Positions 1 through 7,478 are shown, counted from the first letter of the stretch. The stretch: DNA of 13,600 nucleotides from an uncultured Propionibacteriaceae bacterium (GCA_947038745.1 CAMQXE010000010.1:1-13600); one strand, 5' to 3'. The notes: generated from the letters alone by a model not told the origin. Program-made: numbers and translations.

Positions 1-1844
1 TTGCCAGCCCACTCCCAGACGCCTGCACCACGGGTGCAATGCTCAATTGCCTGATCCATGGACATCCACTGCGGTTGTGGCTGCTTGTCAATAACGACAA
101 GGTTCACGTAGTCCTTGGATCGCAAAACATGGTCAGTGACCGATAGCAGCGAGTTCGCATCCGGCGGCAGGTAAACCCGGGCTACGTCGCCACGCTGGGT
201 CAAGACGTTCTGAATCAAGCCAGGCCCCTGGTGGCTGAAACCGTTGTGGTCATTGCGCCAGCAGGTCGAAGTCAGCAAGATGTTAAGGCTGGGTACTGGC
301 TCACGCCAATCCAACTCGCGACCCTCTTCTAGCCACTTGGAGTGCTGAATCGTCTGCGAAGCAGAAACCATCGCGAAGGACTCATAGGTAGCAAATAGAC
401 CATGACGACCCGTCAGCGTGTAACCCTCAAGCCAGCCATGGCAGTTATGCTCAGAGAGCACCTCCATGACACGACCTTCCTTGGAGATCTTCACATCAAG
501 ATCGTTGGTCGGCTCCATGAACGCACGATCCGAGGCCTCAAAGACCGAGCCCAGACGGTTCGAGTTGGTCTCGTCGGGGCAGAATAACCGGAAATCATCC
601 GGGTTCTTTTCGTAAACGGCCTTAAGGAACTCGCCCATCTTGCGTACTGACTCAACACGCTCCTGGGCAGGCTTAGTAACCTCTAGCGCAAGATCGCGGA
701 AATCTGGAAGTACCAGTTCGCGGGTGAGCTTGCCACCATTTGCATGGGGGCTTGCCGACATACGCAGATCCCCCATGGGGTTATTGCGAGTAACTAGCTC
801 TGTGAGCGCACCATCAGCGGTGAACAGCTCCTCTGGCTTGTAGGACTTGAGCCATTCTTCCAACAGCGCAAGGTGCTCTGGGCTGTCCTTGACACCCGAC
901 AACGGCACCTGATGGGCACGCCAAGTGCCTTCCACGACGACGTTATCTACGGCATGCGGGCCAGTCCAGCCCTTGGGGTGACGGAAGATGATCATCGGCC
1001 AATGAGGACGCTCACCATCCCAACGTCCTTCACGAGCATTGGTCTGGATTTCCTTGATCATGGTGTAGGCCTGATCGAGGACTGCTGCAAACATGCGGTG
1101 TGCTGCCTCGTGATCAGTCGGATCCTCGACTGTAGCCTCTAGTACGGTGTAGCCGTGACCTTCAAAGATCTTACGGACCTCTTCGGGGTCCTTACGCGAC
1201 AAGACCGTCGGTCCAGCGATCTTTGCGCCATTGAGGTGCAGAATCGGCAAAACTGCACCGTCGTGAACCGGGTTGATGAAGGAGATACCCTTCCATGAAC
1301 CTTCTAGCGGACCAGTCTCGGCTTCGCCATCGCCAACTACCGAAATTGTCAGTAGCTCTGGATTGTCCATAACGGCACCGAAGGAATGCACTAGTGCATA
1401 GCCAAGCTCGCCGCCTTCATGGATTGAGCCTGGGGTCGTCACCGAAACATGGCTCGGGATGCCGCCAGGAGCTGAGAACTGGCGGAAGAGGCGCAGCAAG
1501 CCGGCTTCATCATGGGTGACCTTGGGGTAAACGTCAGTGTAGGTACCTTCAAGGTAGGACGCAGCAACCAGACCGGGGCCACCATGTCCTGGCCCAGTGA
1601 TGTAGATCGCCTGCTGTCCACTATGACGGATCAAGCGGGAAACATGGGCATAAAGGAAAGTAAGACCAGGAGTAGTTCCCCAGTGTCCAAGAAGGCGCGG
1701 CTTGATGTGCTCAGCCTTGAGTGGTTCATGCAACAACGGGTTTGCCATCAAGTAGATCTGGCCAACCGTGAGGTAGTTATTCGCACGCCACCAGGCGTCA
1801 AGGCCAGCTAGTTCGTCTGTAGTCAGTTCAGGTAGTGAGGACAT
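1..1844 (-). CDS. xfp: Phosphoketolase (xylulose-5-P/fructose-6-P), C-terminus cut by window edge
   Basis: This is a thiamine-diphosphate enzyme that splits xylulose-5-phosphate (and often fructose-6-phosphate) with phosphate into acetyl phosphate and an aldose phosphate, the key step of the bifid or heterolactic shunt in the cytoplasm. I read 614 codons from ATG 1844 without a stop to the left edge; the family is about 800 residues, so roughly 190-200 C-terminal residues lie outside. Visible family motifs are GHWGTTPG (residues 53-60), GPGHGGP (84-90), EGGELGY (143-149), and the ThDP/Mg motif GDGEAETGP (171-179) with its Asn at 191. PDETNSNRL near nt 560-590 is also typical. The start is forced: TGA lies in frame two codons upstream, and homology begins within the first 20 residues. 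GAGG sits only one base from ATG, oddly close for a ribosome binding site. It lies 45 bases after the YbjN-like gene on the same strand, so cotranscription is possible. Substrate preference cannot be read from the sequence. Confidence 0.96.
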   Translation of the reverse strand, partial: MSSLPELTTDELAGLDAWWRANNYLTVGQIYLMANPLLHEPLKAEHIKPRLLGHWGTTPGLTFLYAHVSRLIRHSGQQAIYITGPGHGGPGLVAASYLEGTYTDVYPKVTHDEAGLLRLFRQFSAPGGIPSHVSVTTPGSIHEGGELGYALVHSFGAVMDNPELLTISVVGDGEAETGPLEGSWKGISFINPVHDGAVLPILHLNGAKIAGPTVLSRKDPEEVRKIFEGHGYTVLEATVEDPTDHEAAHRMFAAVLDQAYTMIKEIQTNAREGRWDGERPHWPMIIFRHPKGWTGPHAVDNVVVEGTWRAHQVPLSGVKDSPEHLALLEEWLKSYKPEELFTADGALTELVTRNNPMGDLRMSASPHANGGKLTRELVLPDFRDLALEVTKPAQERVESVRKMGEFLKAVYEKNPDDFRLFCPDETNSNRLGSVFEASDRAFMEPTNDLDVKISKEGRVMEVLSEHNCHGWLEGYTLTGRHGLFATYESFAMVSASQTIQHSKWLEEGRELDWREPVPSLNILLTSTCWRNDHNGFSHQGPGLIQNVLTQRGDVARVYLPPDANSLLSVTDHVLRSKDYVNLVVIDKQPQPQWMSMDQAIEHCTRGAGVWEWAG

Positions 1845-1889
1845 ACCTCAACGCTAGACGAACTGAGCATGAGATAACTCAAAAATCGG

Positions 1890-2816
1890 TTACGTCTCGA
1901 ATGTTGTACGTCCGCCAAGACGAGTTGACAAACTCTCATCTATCCCATCGGCAACTTCTGTGACCGTTTTGACTGCTTGGTGCAGGTGCGCCGGAACAAA
2001 AGGTATAGCCAGCACCGACATCTGCACGAATACTCGATCACGGATCAGCTCAAAACGCACGTAGCGTGATTCAGAGTTGAGATCGTTGAGTATTTCCATG
2101 GCGCGGGAGCGTCCATCGACGTCATGAACTACCGGGCTAAAAACCAAAACTTCACGATTGTCTGCTGTCGCCCGAATAAAGACCATCGTTGATCCCACCC
2201 GGACTGAGAAGTCACCATCGGTATCACGGATAGGGTCATGTCCAAATAGATCGAATAGTTCACGCCGGACTAATTCAACGAGATGCTGCGACGATCCCGG
2301 TACTGTGGCCTGAATATCATCTAGCTCATAGTCTGCTGGAACCTCAATCGGTTTATCGGTCAAGATCTCAGCTAGCTGACTTGGCGCCAAAAATACCGGG
2401 TGCTGCACGCCGTAGACATCGCGCAAGGCCAAAACTGAGCGCTGTACTAATGCCATGCAATCATCTTGGGCAGCAACATCGGTGAAGCAGGGAGAGGCTC
2501 CGGGGGCAGCGACTGGCGGATTCCAGCCAGAGTCTTCAAGGAACTGCAATTGCTGCGAGCCAAGCTGATGTTCCTCATCGAGTTGGGCGTTAGTCGCGGC
2601 TTCTCCTAAAACCATGGGACCAGAACCGTCGTGGCGCGAGTCTGTCATTGGCAGCATGCTAAAGCGGACGTAGCCCGCTCCACGATCATTTTCAATCGCA
2701 TCTATGACGAGATCGACTGTCTCATCCATAGAAGAGACAACTTCCCCAAGCCGCTGCTCGAATTGGAGCCAGGCTTCGGTAATCGAGCGGTCAAGATCAA
2801 AATCAGCAGAATCCAC
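1890..2816 (-). CDS. YbjN / TY-Chap-like putative peptide-binding chaperone
   Basis: A 308-residue soluble protein with no signal peptide or membrane segment. It resembles actinobacterial proteins described as T3SS-chaperone/YbjN-like (TY-Chap), a fold related to secretion chaperones; the client and pathway are unknown. The N-terminal part (about 10-125) carries SGWNPP (96-101), a W-x-PP pattern I associate with this family. A middle part (about 120-200) contains LRDVYGVQHPVFL. The C-terminal part (about 203-293), an alternating strand/helix region with VRVGSTMVFIRA and YVRFELIRDRVFVQ, looks like a YbjN-type domain. The start is GTG 2816: a TAG stop lies in frame four codons upstream and AGG is eight bases before it. 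It is transcribed toward xfp with a 45-base gap and is divergent from the decarboxylase operon. The coding frame is well supported; the family assignment is from pattern memory and is moderate. Confidence 0.7.
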   Translation of the reverse strand: MDSADFDLDRSITEAWLQFEQRLGEVVSSMDETVDLVIDAIENDRGAGYVRFSMLPMTDSRHDGSGPMVLGEAATNAQLDEEHQLGSQQLQFLEDSGWNPPVAAPGASPCFTDVAAQDDCMALVQRSVLALRDVYGVQHPVFLAPSQLAEILTDKPIEVPADYELDDIQATVPGSSQHLVELVRRELFDLFGHDPIRDTDGDFSVRVGSTMVFIRATADNREVLVFSPVVHDVDGRSRAMEILNDLNSESRYVRFELIRDRVFVQMSVLAIPFVPAHLHQAVKTVTEVADGIDESLSTRLGGRTTFET

Positions 2817-2981
2817 GTCGAAAACCTAACACTAGCGCTCGCCAGATGCCCAGTATTTGTGCAGTTTGAGAAGTATTTGCTTCACAGTTATGGACCCGGA
2901 CAGCAGCACCAAAGCCCTTGTCGATAGTATGTACTCTCCGATTATTTGTCTCTAATGCACTTGAAAGTAGCGTGACACCAT
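2817..2981. promoter_or_regulatory. Divergent intergenic region carrying promoters for both flanking genes
   Basis: These 165 bases separate the YbjN-like gene (minus) from the decarboxylase operon (plus), so both promoters are expected here. For the plus strand the best match I see is TTGTCG at 2918-2923 with GATTAT at 2940-2945 (16-base spacer), a weak sigma-70-like pair. I see no convincing palindrome, riboswitch-like fold or RNA gene. The ribosome binding site for the operon's first gene is also poor. Confidence 0.3.
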
Positions 2982-3302
2982 ATGACTTGGGGCCTCATGA
3001 TGACCCTTGTTGGCATGGGAACAGTCTTTCTGTTGCTGGCACTGCTGATGGCGGTGCTCTACCTAGTGGGCTTGCTTGATCGCCCCAAAAAAGAAGAACC
3101 TTGCGTTCTAGCAACAGAATCCCAAGCCAACGAGCAGTCGTCGGTACTCAGCGTTGATGAAATTGCAGCATTATCTCTTGCCCTTGCTATGGAAGATGAC
3201 ACTGCAAACTCTCAACAACGCACCGCCACACACACTCGTCGTCCAGGCTCTTGGACGAACTCCGGCCGCACCCGTCTCCATAACCACGCACAGAGGATCT
3301 AA
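2982..3302 (+). CDS. Sodium-pump decarboxylase gamma subunit-like small membrane protein (OAD_gamma family)
   Basis: A 106-residue protein with one N-terminal membrane helix (about residues 5-32), starting MTWGLMMTLVGMGTVFLLL. The TLVGMG pattern followed by a hydrophobic run is characteristic of the gamma/delta subunits of oxaloacetate, methylmalonyl-CoA and related Na+-translocating decarboxylases. In that family the helix anchors the complex and the polar tail binds the carboxyltransferase or biotin carrier. Here the cytoplasmic tail (33-106) is acidic, then basic near the end, with no obvious domain. ATG 2982 keeps the residues that normally precede TLVGMG, but has no good ribosome binding site; ATG 2997 or 3000, downstream of GGGG, is an alternative. 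It is three bases before the biotin carrier gene and is the first gene of a three-gene operon. Confidence 0.82.
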   Translation: MTWGLMMTLVGMGTVFLLLALLMAVLYLVGLLDRPKKEEPCVLATESQANEQSSVLSVDEIAALSLALAMEDDTANSQQRTATHTRRPGSWTNSGRTRLHNHAQRI

Positions 3303-3305
3303 GCC

Positions 3306-3710
3306 ATGCGTCGCTACATAGTTTCCGTCAACGGTCAAGACCACGTAGTTGAGATCGACGATGATTTAGTATCTGTCAATGGCAAAGAGGTGACTGCAAG
3401 TATCACCACTGTCGATCATCAGGCTGCCGCAGCTGCCGATAGCATCTCTGGCGCAGGAGCTCCAGCAACTTTGGTTAGCAGCGCAGGTTCTGGCCCCAGC
3501 GATCTCAAAGCCCCCATGCCTGGCGTCATTCTTGAGGTTCACGCCAAGGTCGGCGATCAAGTTCAGCGCGGTGATCTCATTGCCATTCTTGAAGCAATGA
3601 AGATGCGTAACGAGATCCGCGCAACTTCGCCCGGCACCGTGGCAAGCATTGATGTTTCGTCTGGTGACAATGTCGTTTATGGGCAGCTGATCGCCCATCT
3701 TGAGGGGTAA
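3306..3710 (+). CDS. Biotin carboxyl carrier protein (biotinyl domain) of the decarboxylase
   Basis: A 134-residue carrier that shuttles the carboxyl group on biotin from the carboxyltransferase to the membrane decarboxylase. The C-terminal half (about 66-133) is a complete biotinyl domain with LKAPMPGVI (68-75) and the biotinylation motif EAMKM (96-100), so Lys99 is the expected biotin site. The N-terminal part (1-45) is short strands (YIVSVNG, HVVEID), as in carriers attached to methylmalonyl-CoA or oxaloacetate decarboxylases. The Ala/Gly/Ser-rich stretch about 39-65 is the usual flexible linker. AGAGGA nine bases before ATG is a good ribosome binding site. The gene is packed between the gamma-like and beta subunit genes with gaps of three and five bases, which assigns it to the pump rather than to acetyl-CoA carboxylase. 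It would need a biotin ligase encoded elsewhere. Confidence 0.93.
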   Translation: MRRYIVSVNGQDHVVEIDDDLVSVNGKEVTASITTVDHQAAAAADSISGAGAPATLVSSAGSGPSDLKAPMPGVILEVHAKVGDQVQRGDLIAILEAMKMRNEIRATSPGTVASIDVSSGDNVVYGQLIAHLEG

Positions 3711-3715
3711 CGGCG

Positions 3716-4849
3716 ATGAATGGCGATACTCTTCACTACCTACTTCAAGGTGTACAGCATCTAACCTGGCAAGGCTGCGTCATGATGGCTGTGGGCTGCT
3801 TGCTCATTGCCATCGCAATTTTGAAAGATTATGAGCCGCTGCTGCTCATCCCTATCGGTGCAGGCTGTGTCCTAGCTAACCTTCCGATGTCGTTGTTCGT
3901 TGGCACTACTGCTGATGGCACCGGAATGCTGACCCAGTTCTACAACATGGGTGTAGCAAATGAGCTATTCCCGCTGATGATCTTTATTGGCATTGGTGCA
4001 ATGACTGACTTCGGCCCGCTCTTGGAGAACCCCAAGATGGTGTTACTTGGCGCCGCTGGTCAATTCGGTATCTTTTTGACATTGATTCTGGCCTTGATCC
4101 TGGGCTTCACTCATAATCAGGCTGCCTCTATTGGCATCATCGGCGCAATTGATGGCCCAACCTCAATCGTCGTTGCCACCAAACTTGCACCTGAACTACT
4201 CGCCCCGATTACCGTTGCGGCGTACTCCTATATGTCGTTAGTCCCGATCATCATGCCGCCGGTAATGCGGTTGCTGACGACGAAAAAAGAACGCATGATT
4301 CGCATGCCCTACTCATCTCGTGAGATCAGCAAGCGCACCCGAGTTATGTTCCCCATCATCGTGACGATCCTGGTAGGGTCGCTGGTTCCTTTTGCTGGGC
4401 CACTCATCGGTTCGCTCATGTTGGGTAACTTGTTACGTGAATCGCAGGCAGTTGAACGCCTCGTCGGCGTTTCTTCGGATGCGCTGGCTAATACTGTGAC
4501 GTTGTTCTTGGGCTTGGCTATTGGTTCGACTATGGTCGGCAAGGACTTCATCCGCAAAGAGACACTTTTCATTCTGATTCTAGGTTTGATTGCTTTCTTC
4601 TTGGACACGATTTGTGGCGTTCTCTTTGGTAAGCTGCTGAACCTTTTCTCGCGCGGAAAGTTCAATCCGCTCATCGGTGCTGCTGGTATCTCAGCATTCC
4701 CAATGGCTGCTCGAGTAGTGCAGAAGGAAGCGCAGAAGGAAGACTTCGAGAACTTCATTTTGATGCACGCAATGGGTGCCAACGCGGCAGGCCAAGTTGC
4801 CTCCGTCATCGCTGGTGGCGTGCTGCTGGCCTTGATGGGTGCTGGCTGA
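3716..4849 (+). CDS. Na+-translocating decarboxylase beta subunit (OadB/MmdB/GcdB family)
   Basis: A 377-residue polytopic membrane protein that decarboxylates carboxybiotin and couples this to Na+ export. Length matches the shorter members of the family. Family blocks in order are FPLMIFIGIGAMTDFGPLL (85-103), AIDGPTSIVVATKLAPELL (144-162, containing Asp146), LIGAAGISAFPMAARVVQK (319-337), and MHAMGANAAGQVASVIAGG (350-368). Asp146, Asn356 and Ser363 fall where the Klebsiella OadB residues implicated in Na+ binding and coupling (Asp203, Asn373, Ser382) lie. The usual GGADGPT is IGAIDGPT here, a mild change. GAGGGG lies just before ATG 3716, overlapping the end of the biotin carrier gene. It is the last gene of the operon, followed by a strong terminator. 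The substrate (oxaloacetate, methylmalonyl-CoA, malonate or glutaconyl-CoA) cannot be told, because the alpha subunit is not encoded in this window. Confidence 0.95.
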   Translation: MNGDTLHYLLQGVQHLTWQGCVMMAVGCLLIAIAILKDYEPLLLIPIGAGCVLANLPMSLFVGTTADGTGMLTQFYNMGVANELFPLMIFIGIGAMTDFGPLLENPKMVLLGAAGQFGIFLTLILALILGFTHNQAASIGIIGAIDGPTSIVVATKLAPELLAPITVAAYSYMSLVPIIMPPVMRLLTTKKERMIRMPYSSREISKRTRVMFPIIVTILVGSLVPFAGPLIGSLMLGNLLRESQAVERLVGVSSDALANTVTLFLGLAIGSTMVGKDFIRKETLFILILGLIAFFLDTICGVLFGKLLNLFSRGKFNPLIGAAGISAFPMAARVVQKEAQKEDFENFILMHAMGANAAGQVASVIAGGVLLALMGAG

Positions 4850-4864
4850 TCCATATACTCTAAG

Positions 4865-4907
4865 AATGCCCTGCTTCAAAGAAATCTGAAGCAGGGCATT
4901 TCTCTTT
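4865..4907 (+). terminator. Rho-independent terminator of the decarboxylase operon
   Basis: A perfect 14-bp stem, AATGCCCTGCTTCA at 4865-4878 pairing with 4887-4900, has an 8-base loop and is followed by TCTCTTT. It begins 15 bases after the beta subunit stop codon. The minus-strand DUF2804 gene ends at 4928, so it may also stop that transcript, though the T-run is weaker in that direction. Confidence 0.9.
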
Positions 4908-4927
4908 ACTGATATATAGATACGGTA

Positions 4928-5967
4928 TTACCACCGGGCATAGTGGTCTTCTGCTATCCCAAGTACATCATTCACGATGATTGTCCTGCCATTGATGGTG
5001 ATACTGCCTCGATAATGACCGACCCACTGTTCAAAAATACTGTCAAAGATTCCTGCACGGTTCCATTTCTGGTAACAATCTATAGGCACGAATTCAAGGT
5101 CTAATTCCACTGTTGACCAGCCCAGTTGCTGATGATAGATCCGCCATGGCATCTGCCTATCATGACGCTGACGCTCAAAGAGAACTGGTGGTAGATAGAA
5201 CTGCTCTGTCCCAATCCAACAAACATTTTCACTAGTGCCAGTCTCATTTACTCCGTTAGCCAGGTTCAGACCAAACTGACACCCATCAGCTAGGACAGTA
5301 TTTATACTGGCCCAGTACCAGTTAGTCACCCGCCGCATATAACCAACGGTCCAGTCTAAAGAAGCACGTACCGGTACTGCGGAAGTAACATCTAGCTCAT
5401 GGCTATCTCGATGCCAATCGATATTTGCCTGTGCCCTAGAAGTCATCTCTTTTTGCGTAAACACCCAACCATGACGTCCCGCTGGGCTACAGACGGCCAG
5501 CGGCGCTAGATCCCGATGGCATTGTGCTTCAATATCAACACCGGGGGCAGAAACCGATAGCTGATATTCGGTAGCTTCTAGATCGATGGTGATCTCCAGA
5601 TTATTACTACGAAATAGGCTCTGCCCCTGATATAGATGATCACCAAACGTACAGCCAAGAGTCAGCGGCCTAATTCCTTCTACAATCGAGTAGCTAGCTA
5701 GTACCGGATCATAGTGATAGCAAAAGGCCAAGGTAGCGAAGCGAATAGTTCCTACCCCGATACCGATGATGCCGCTATCTGTGCATAGCTGGCTGAAATA
5801 GAATTGGTTAGTCGCCAAGCGGCGACGCCACTTGGGCAACGGACGTTGAGATAGCTGATGACTAGGGTAGTCCTCAAAATTGACTCTGCTGACTCGCTCT
5901 GCAACACCAAAATGAGGATGCCCCTGCTCAACGAGGAACTCCCATGATTTTCGTGGTGGCGTTGCAT
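4928..5967 (-). CDS. DUF2804 family protein with an apparent 1-base frameshift near its start
   Basis: Function unknown. The family is recognised from the C-terminus (NDVLGIAEDHYARW, last residues, after a GHYRGSI strand) and central WTVGYMRRVTNWYWASI and GLNLANGVNETGTSENVCW, which match the DUF2804 layout. Soluble, no signal peptide. The ordinary start in the long frame is TTG 5839, but that frame stays open upstream with family-like sequence (HPHFGVAERV, VNFEDYP, QRPLPKWRRR) and has no ATG, GTG or TTG before TAA at about 6030. ATG 5967, with AAAGG nine bases ahead, is in another frame. One extra base in the A-run at 5948-5951 would join M-Q-R-H-H-E to K-S-W-E-F-L and give exactly 346 residues. 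So either a one-base deletion, a sequencing error or an unusual start is involved. The boundary here is the inferred original gene; only 4928-5839 (303 residues) has a standard start. Divergent from the nucleoside phosphorylase. Confidence 0.75.
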
Positions 5968-6070
5968 CTATCTGGACCTTTGCTAGTTTCTTTGCACCAA
6001 CGCACGTAGCATGTGCATATATCTGAGTTTAGGCGTTTTCTAACAGTGCTTACCACGCTAGGCTTTAGCT
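5968..6070. promoter_or_regulatory. Short divergent promoter region, DUF2804 gene / nucleoside phosphorylase
   Basis: 103 bases between two divergent genes. AT-rich TGCATATATC around 6014-6023 could supply a -10 element in either direction; on the minus strand TTAGAA, 16 bases before TATATG, is the best pair I can find. Both are weak, and no operator-like palindrome is evident. Confidence 0.3.
5977..5981 (-). promoter_or_regulatory. Ribosome binding site pointing to ATG 5967
   Basis: On the minus strand AAAGG (preceded by GC) lies nine bases upstream of ATG 5967. It is the reason to place the original start of the DUF2804 gene there rather than at TTG 5839, even though ATG 5967 is now out of frame with the body of the gene. 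Confidence 0.5.
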
Positions 6071-6838
6071 ATGCCTAAGTTGAGTGATATTGCCCTGCTG
6101 GATTATGACCATGATCGCGCTGATCTGCTCTCCTCATTCGACATTGATCGCCCTGAACGCCCATTACCAAAACGAGCGGTTCTCGCCATTCTAGGTAAAA
6201 CCGTCGATACCTATGTCGCTGAGCATTCGCTAACCCATATCGCTACTTTCTCAAGCGTCTCTGGCGATTCTGCGATCTATCGCGGCGAGCACCAGGGAGT
6301 GGAATTTGCTCTGGTAGCTATACCCGTTGGCGCTCCAGCCGCCGTCATGATCATGCACTGGATGATCAATAACGGCGTCAAAACTGTTGTTGCAACTGGC
6401 TCTTGTGGCGCACTGGTAGATTTCGGCGAAAATGAGTTTTTGTTGCCAACCCGGGCATTGCGAGACGAAGGCACCTCCTACACTTACCTTCCGGCAGCAC
6501 GCTGGATCGAGATCACCCCGCGCATCACCGAATGCTGCCGGCAAGCAGTCGCTGCTGCTGGCCTAAAAGCCCAAGATTGCGTTACCTGGACCACTGATGG
6601 ATTATTCCGCGAAACAAAGTCCCGTATCGCTAATCGTGTTGTCGAAGGCTGCACCGTCGTCGATATGGAATGCTCAGCTTTTGCGGCATGCGCACAGTTC
6701 CTTGGCGCAGAGTTCGGTCAGATTCTCTTTACTGCAGATTCCTTAGCAAATCTTGAGAACTACGATCCTCGTGGATGGGGCAAAGACTCTCACCGGAGCG
6801 CTCTAGAGATCACCATTGATGCAATTTCTAGAACCTAA
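6071..6838 (+). CDS. Nucleoside phosphorylase (uridine phosphorylase-like, PNP_UDP_1 family)
   Basis: A 255-residue cytoplasmic enzyme expected to cleave a nucleoside with phosphate to a base and ribose-1-phosphate for salvage. Family signatures are PVGAPAAVMIMHWMI (85-99, substrate/phosphate region), VATGSCGAL (107-115), RDEGTSYTYLP (131-141, seen in uridine phosphorylase-like members), VVDMECSAFAACAQF (196-210, Met-Glu ribose-binding pair), and FTADSL (220-225, with an Asp where the family has its catalytic or base-contacting residue). Length is normal. ATG 6071 has only a weak AGG about eight bases upstream. A single-gene transcript is likely: divergent from the DUF2804 gene, and followed by a hairpin before the convergent small membrane protein. 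Uridine-type specificity is inferred from overall resemblance; purine or mixed specificity cannot be excluded. Confidence 0.88.
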   Translation: MPKLSDIALLDYDHDRADLLSSFDIDRPERPLPKRAVLAILGKTVDTYVAEHSLTHIATFSSVSGDSAIYRGEHQGVEFALVAIPVGAPAAVMIMHWMINNGVKTVVATGSCGALVDFGENEFLLPTRALRDEGTSYTYLPAARWIEITPRITECCRQAVAAAGLKAQDCVTWTTDGLFRETKSRIANRVVEGCTVVDMECSAFAACAQFLGAEFGQILFTADSLANLENYDPRGWGKDSHRSALEITIDAISRT

Positions 6839-6903
6839 CACAACACCACACGCCACAGTACTGAGGAGCATGAGCTAGTCTCAGCAGACATACCAAGCTA
6901 ATA

Positions 6904-6946
6904 CGAGAGAAAAACATGCCACAGGCATTTTTCCCTACTACTCTCG
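6904..6946. terminator. Hairpin between convergent genes, probable bidirectional terminator
   Basis: ATGCC (6916-6920) pairs with GGCAT (6924-6928) across a 3-base loop. A-run and T-run flanks (6911-6914 with 6929-6932) extend it past one bulged C and give T-tails both ways. An outer CGAGAG (6904-6909) pairs with CTCTCG (6941-6946). It sits between the stops of the phosphorylase (6838) and the small membrane protein (6966). The core stem is short, so strength is uncertain. Confidence 0.55.
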
Positions 6947-6965
6947 CGGATTCCTATCTGCCGCG

Positions 6966-7475
6966 TTAGTCCTTTTTAATAACGACATGCACGTTATTGC
7001 CATTTATCGTGCAGATAAAATCTCTGGGAACGAATGATCCGAATGCATTTTTAGCAAGAGCAGACCCTGTTATCAGGTAATCTCCTCTTTCTTCATCGCT
7101 CATCCCCACCTTGATTTCTTTAAACTTGACCGAGCTAGGATCATTCATCTGCTTTACGGCAGCTTCTTTACATTGTCCTACTGCAGCATACTCAGAGAAA
7201 CCAAACTGGAAGCCACCTGTCTTAATCCCGCAATAAGCGATAATTCCCAGCACAATAGCGGCAGCAATAAGCCCTACTCCCAAGCGCTTGCTCCATCGCA
7301 CCTTGCCACCGACGCTCCCCGCAGCGGCAAGAGATCTCCGTGCCGCCTTATCTGAGCTTGCCGCTGGTTCGCCAGTCAGCATTGCCTGATGGAACTCGTC
7401 CATCGTGATTTCATCACGATTGAGCTTGGTACATAGCTCCGTCATATCTCGAGAATTCATTGGGTAGTGCTCCAT
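6966..7475 (-). CDS. Small single-pass membrane protein of unknown function
   Basis: A 169-residue protein that I do not recognise by name. A charged N-terminal part (1-63) is followed by one membrane helix (about 66-84, GVGLIAAAIVLGIIAYCGI) and a C-terminal domain (about 95-169). Positive charges just before the helix (VRWSKR) suggest the N-terminus is inside and the C-terminal domain outside. That domain has CKEAAVKQMNDPSSVKF and a later VPRDFICTINGNNVHVVI, a pattern found in many small secreted or membrane-anchored actinobacterial and phage proteins; the two Cys (102 and about 156) could form a disulfide. The likelier start is ATG 7460 (five codons in), which has GGAG nine bases upstream; ATG 7475 has no ribosome binding site. 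A perfect palindrome lies just upstream. It is on the same strand as glmS, 194 bases after it. Confidence 0.75.
   Translation of the reverse strand: MEHYPMNSRDMTELCTKLNRDEITMDEFHQAMLTGEPAASSDKAARRSLAAAGSVGGKVRWSKRLGVGLIAAAIVLGIIAYCGIKTGGFQFGFSEYAAVGQCKEAAVKQMNDPSSVKFKEIKVGMSDEERGDYLITGSALAKNAFGSFVPRDFICTINGNNVHVVIKKD
7470..7473 (-). promoter_or_regulatory. Ribosome binding site favouring start ATG 7460
   Basis: GGAG on the minus strand, nine bases before ATG 7460. It lies inside the longer reading frame starting at ATG 7475, so it argues for a 164-residue protein beginning MNSRDM. Confidence 0.55.
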
Positions 7476-7478
7476 ACT

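Noticed and set aside
402..1811. Several plus-strand frames of 60-99 codons
   Set aside because: All are antisense to the continuous phosphoketolase reading frame, which carries the family motifs throughout.
2631..2927. 98-codon plus-strand frame before the decarboxylase operon
   Set aside because: Most of it is antisense to the YbjN-like gene and it lacks any recognisable motif; the remainder lies in the expected promoter region.
4309..4854. 181-codon minus-strand open frame
   Set aside because: It is antisense to the beta subunit gene and has a low-complexity, Lys/Ser/Pro-rich composition typical of a shadow frame.
5752..5967. 71-codon minus-strand frame starting at ATG 5967
   Set aside because: Apart from its first codons, which probably are the true start of the DUF2804 gene, it is out of frame with the recognisable protein and resembles nothing.
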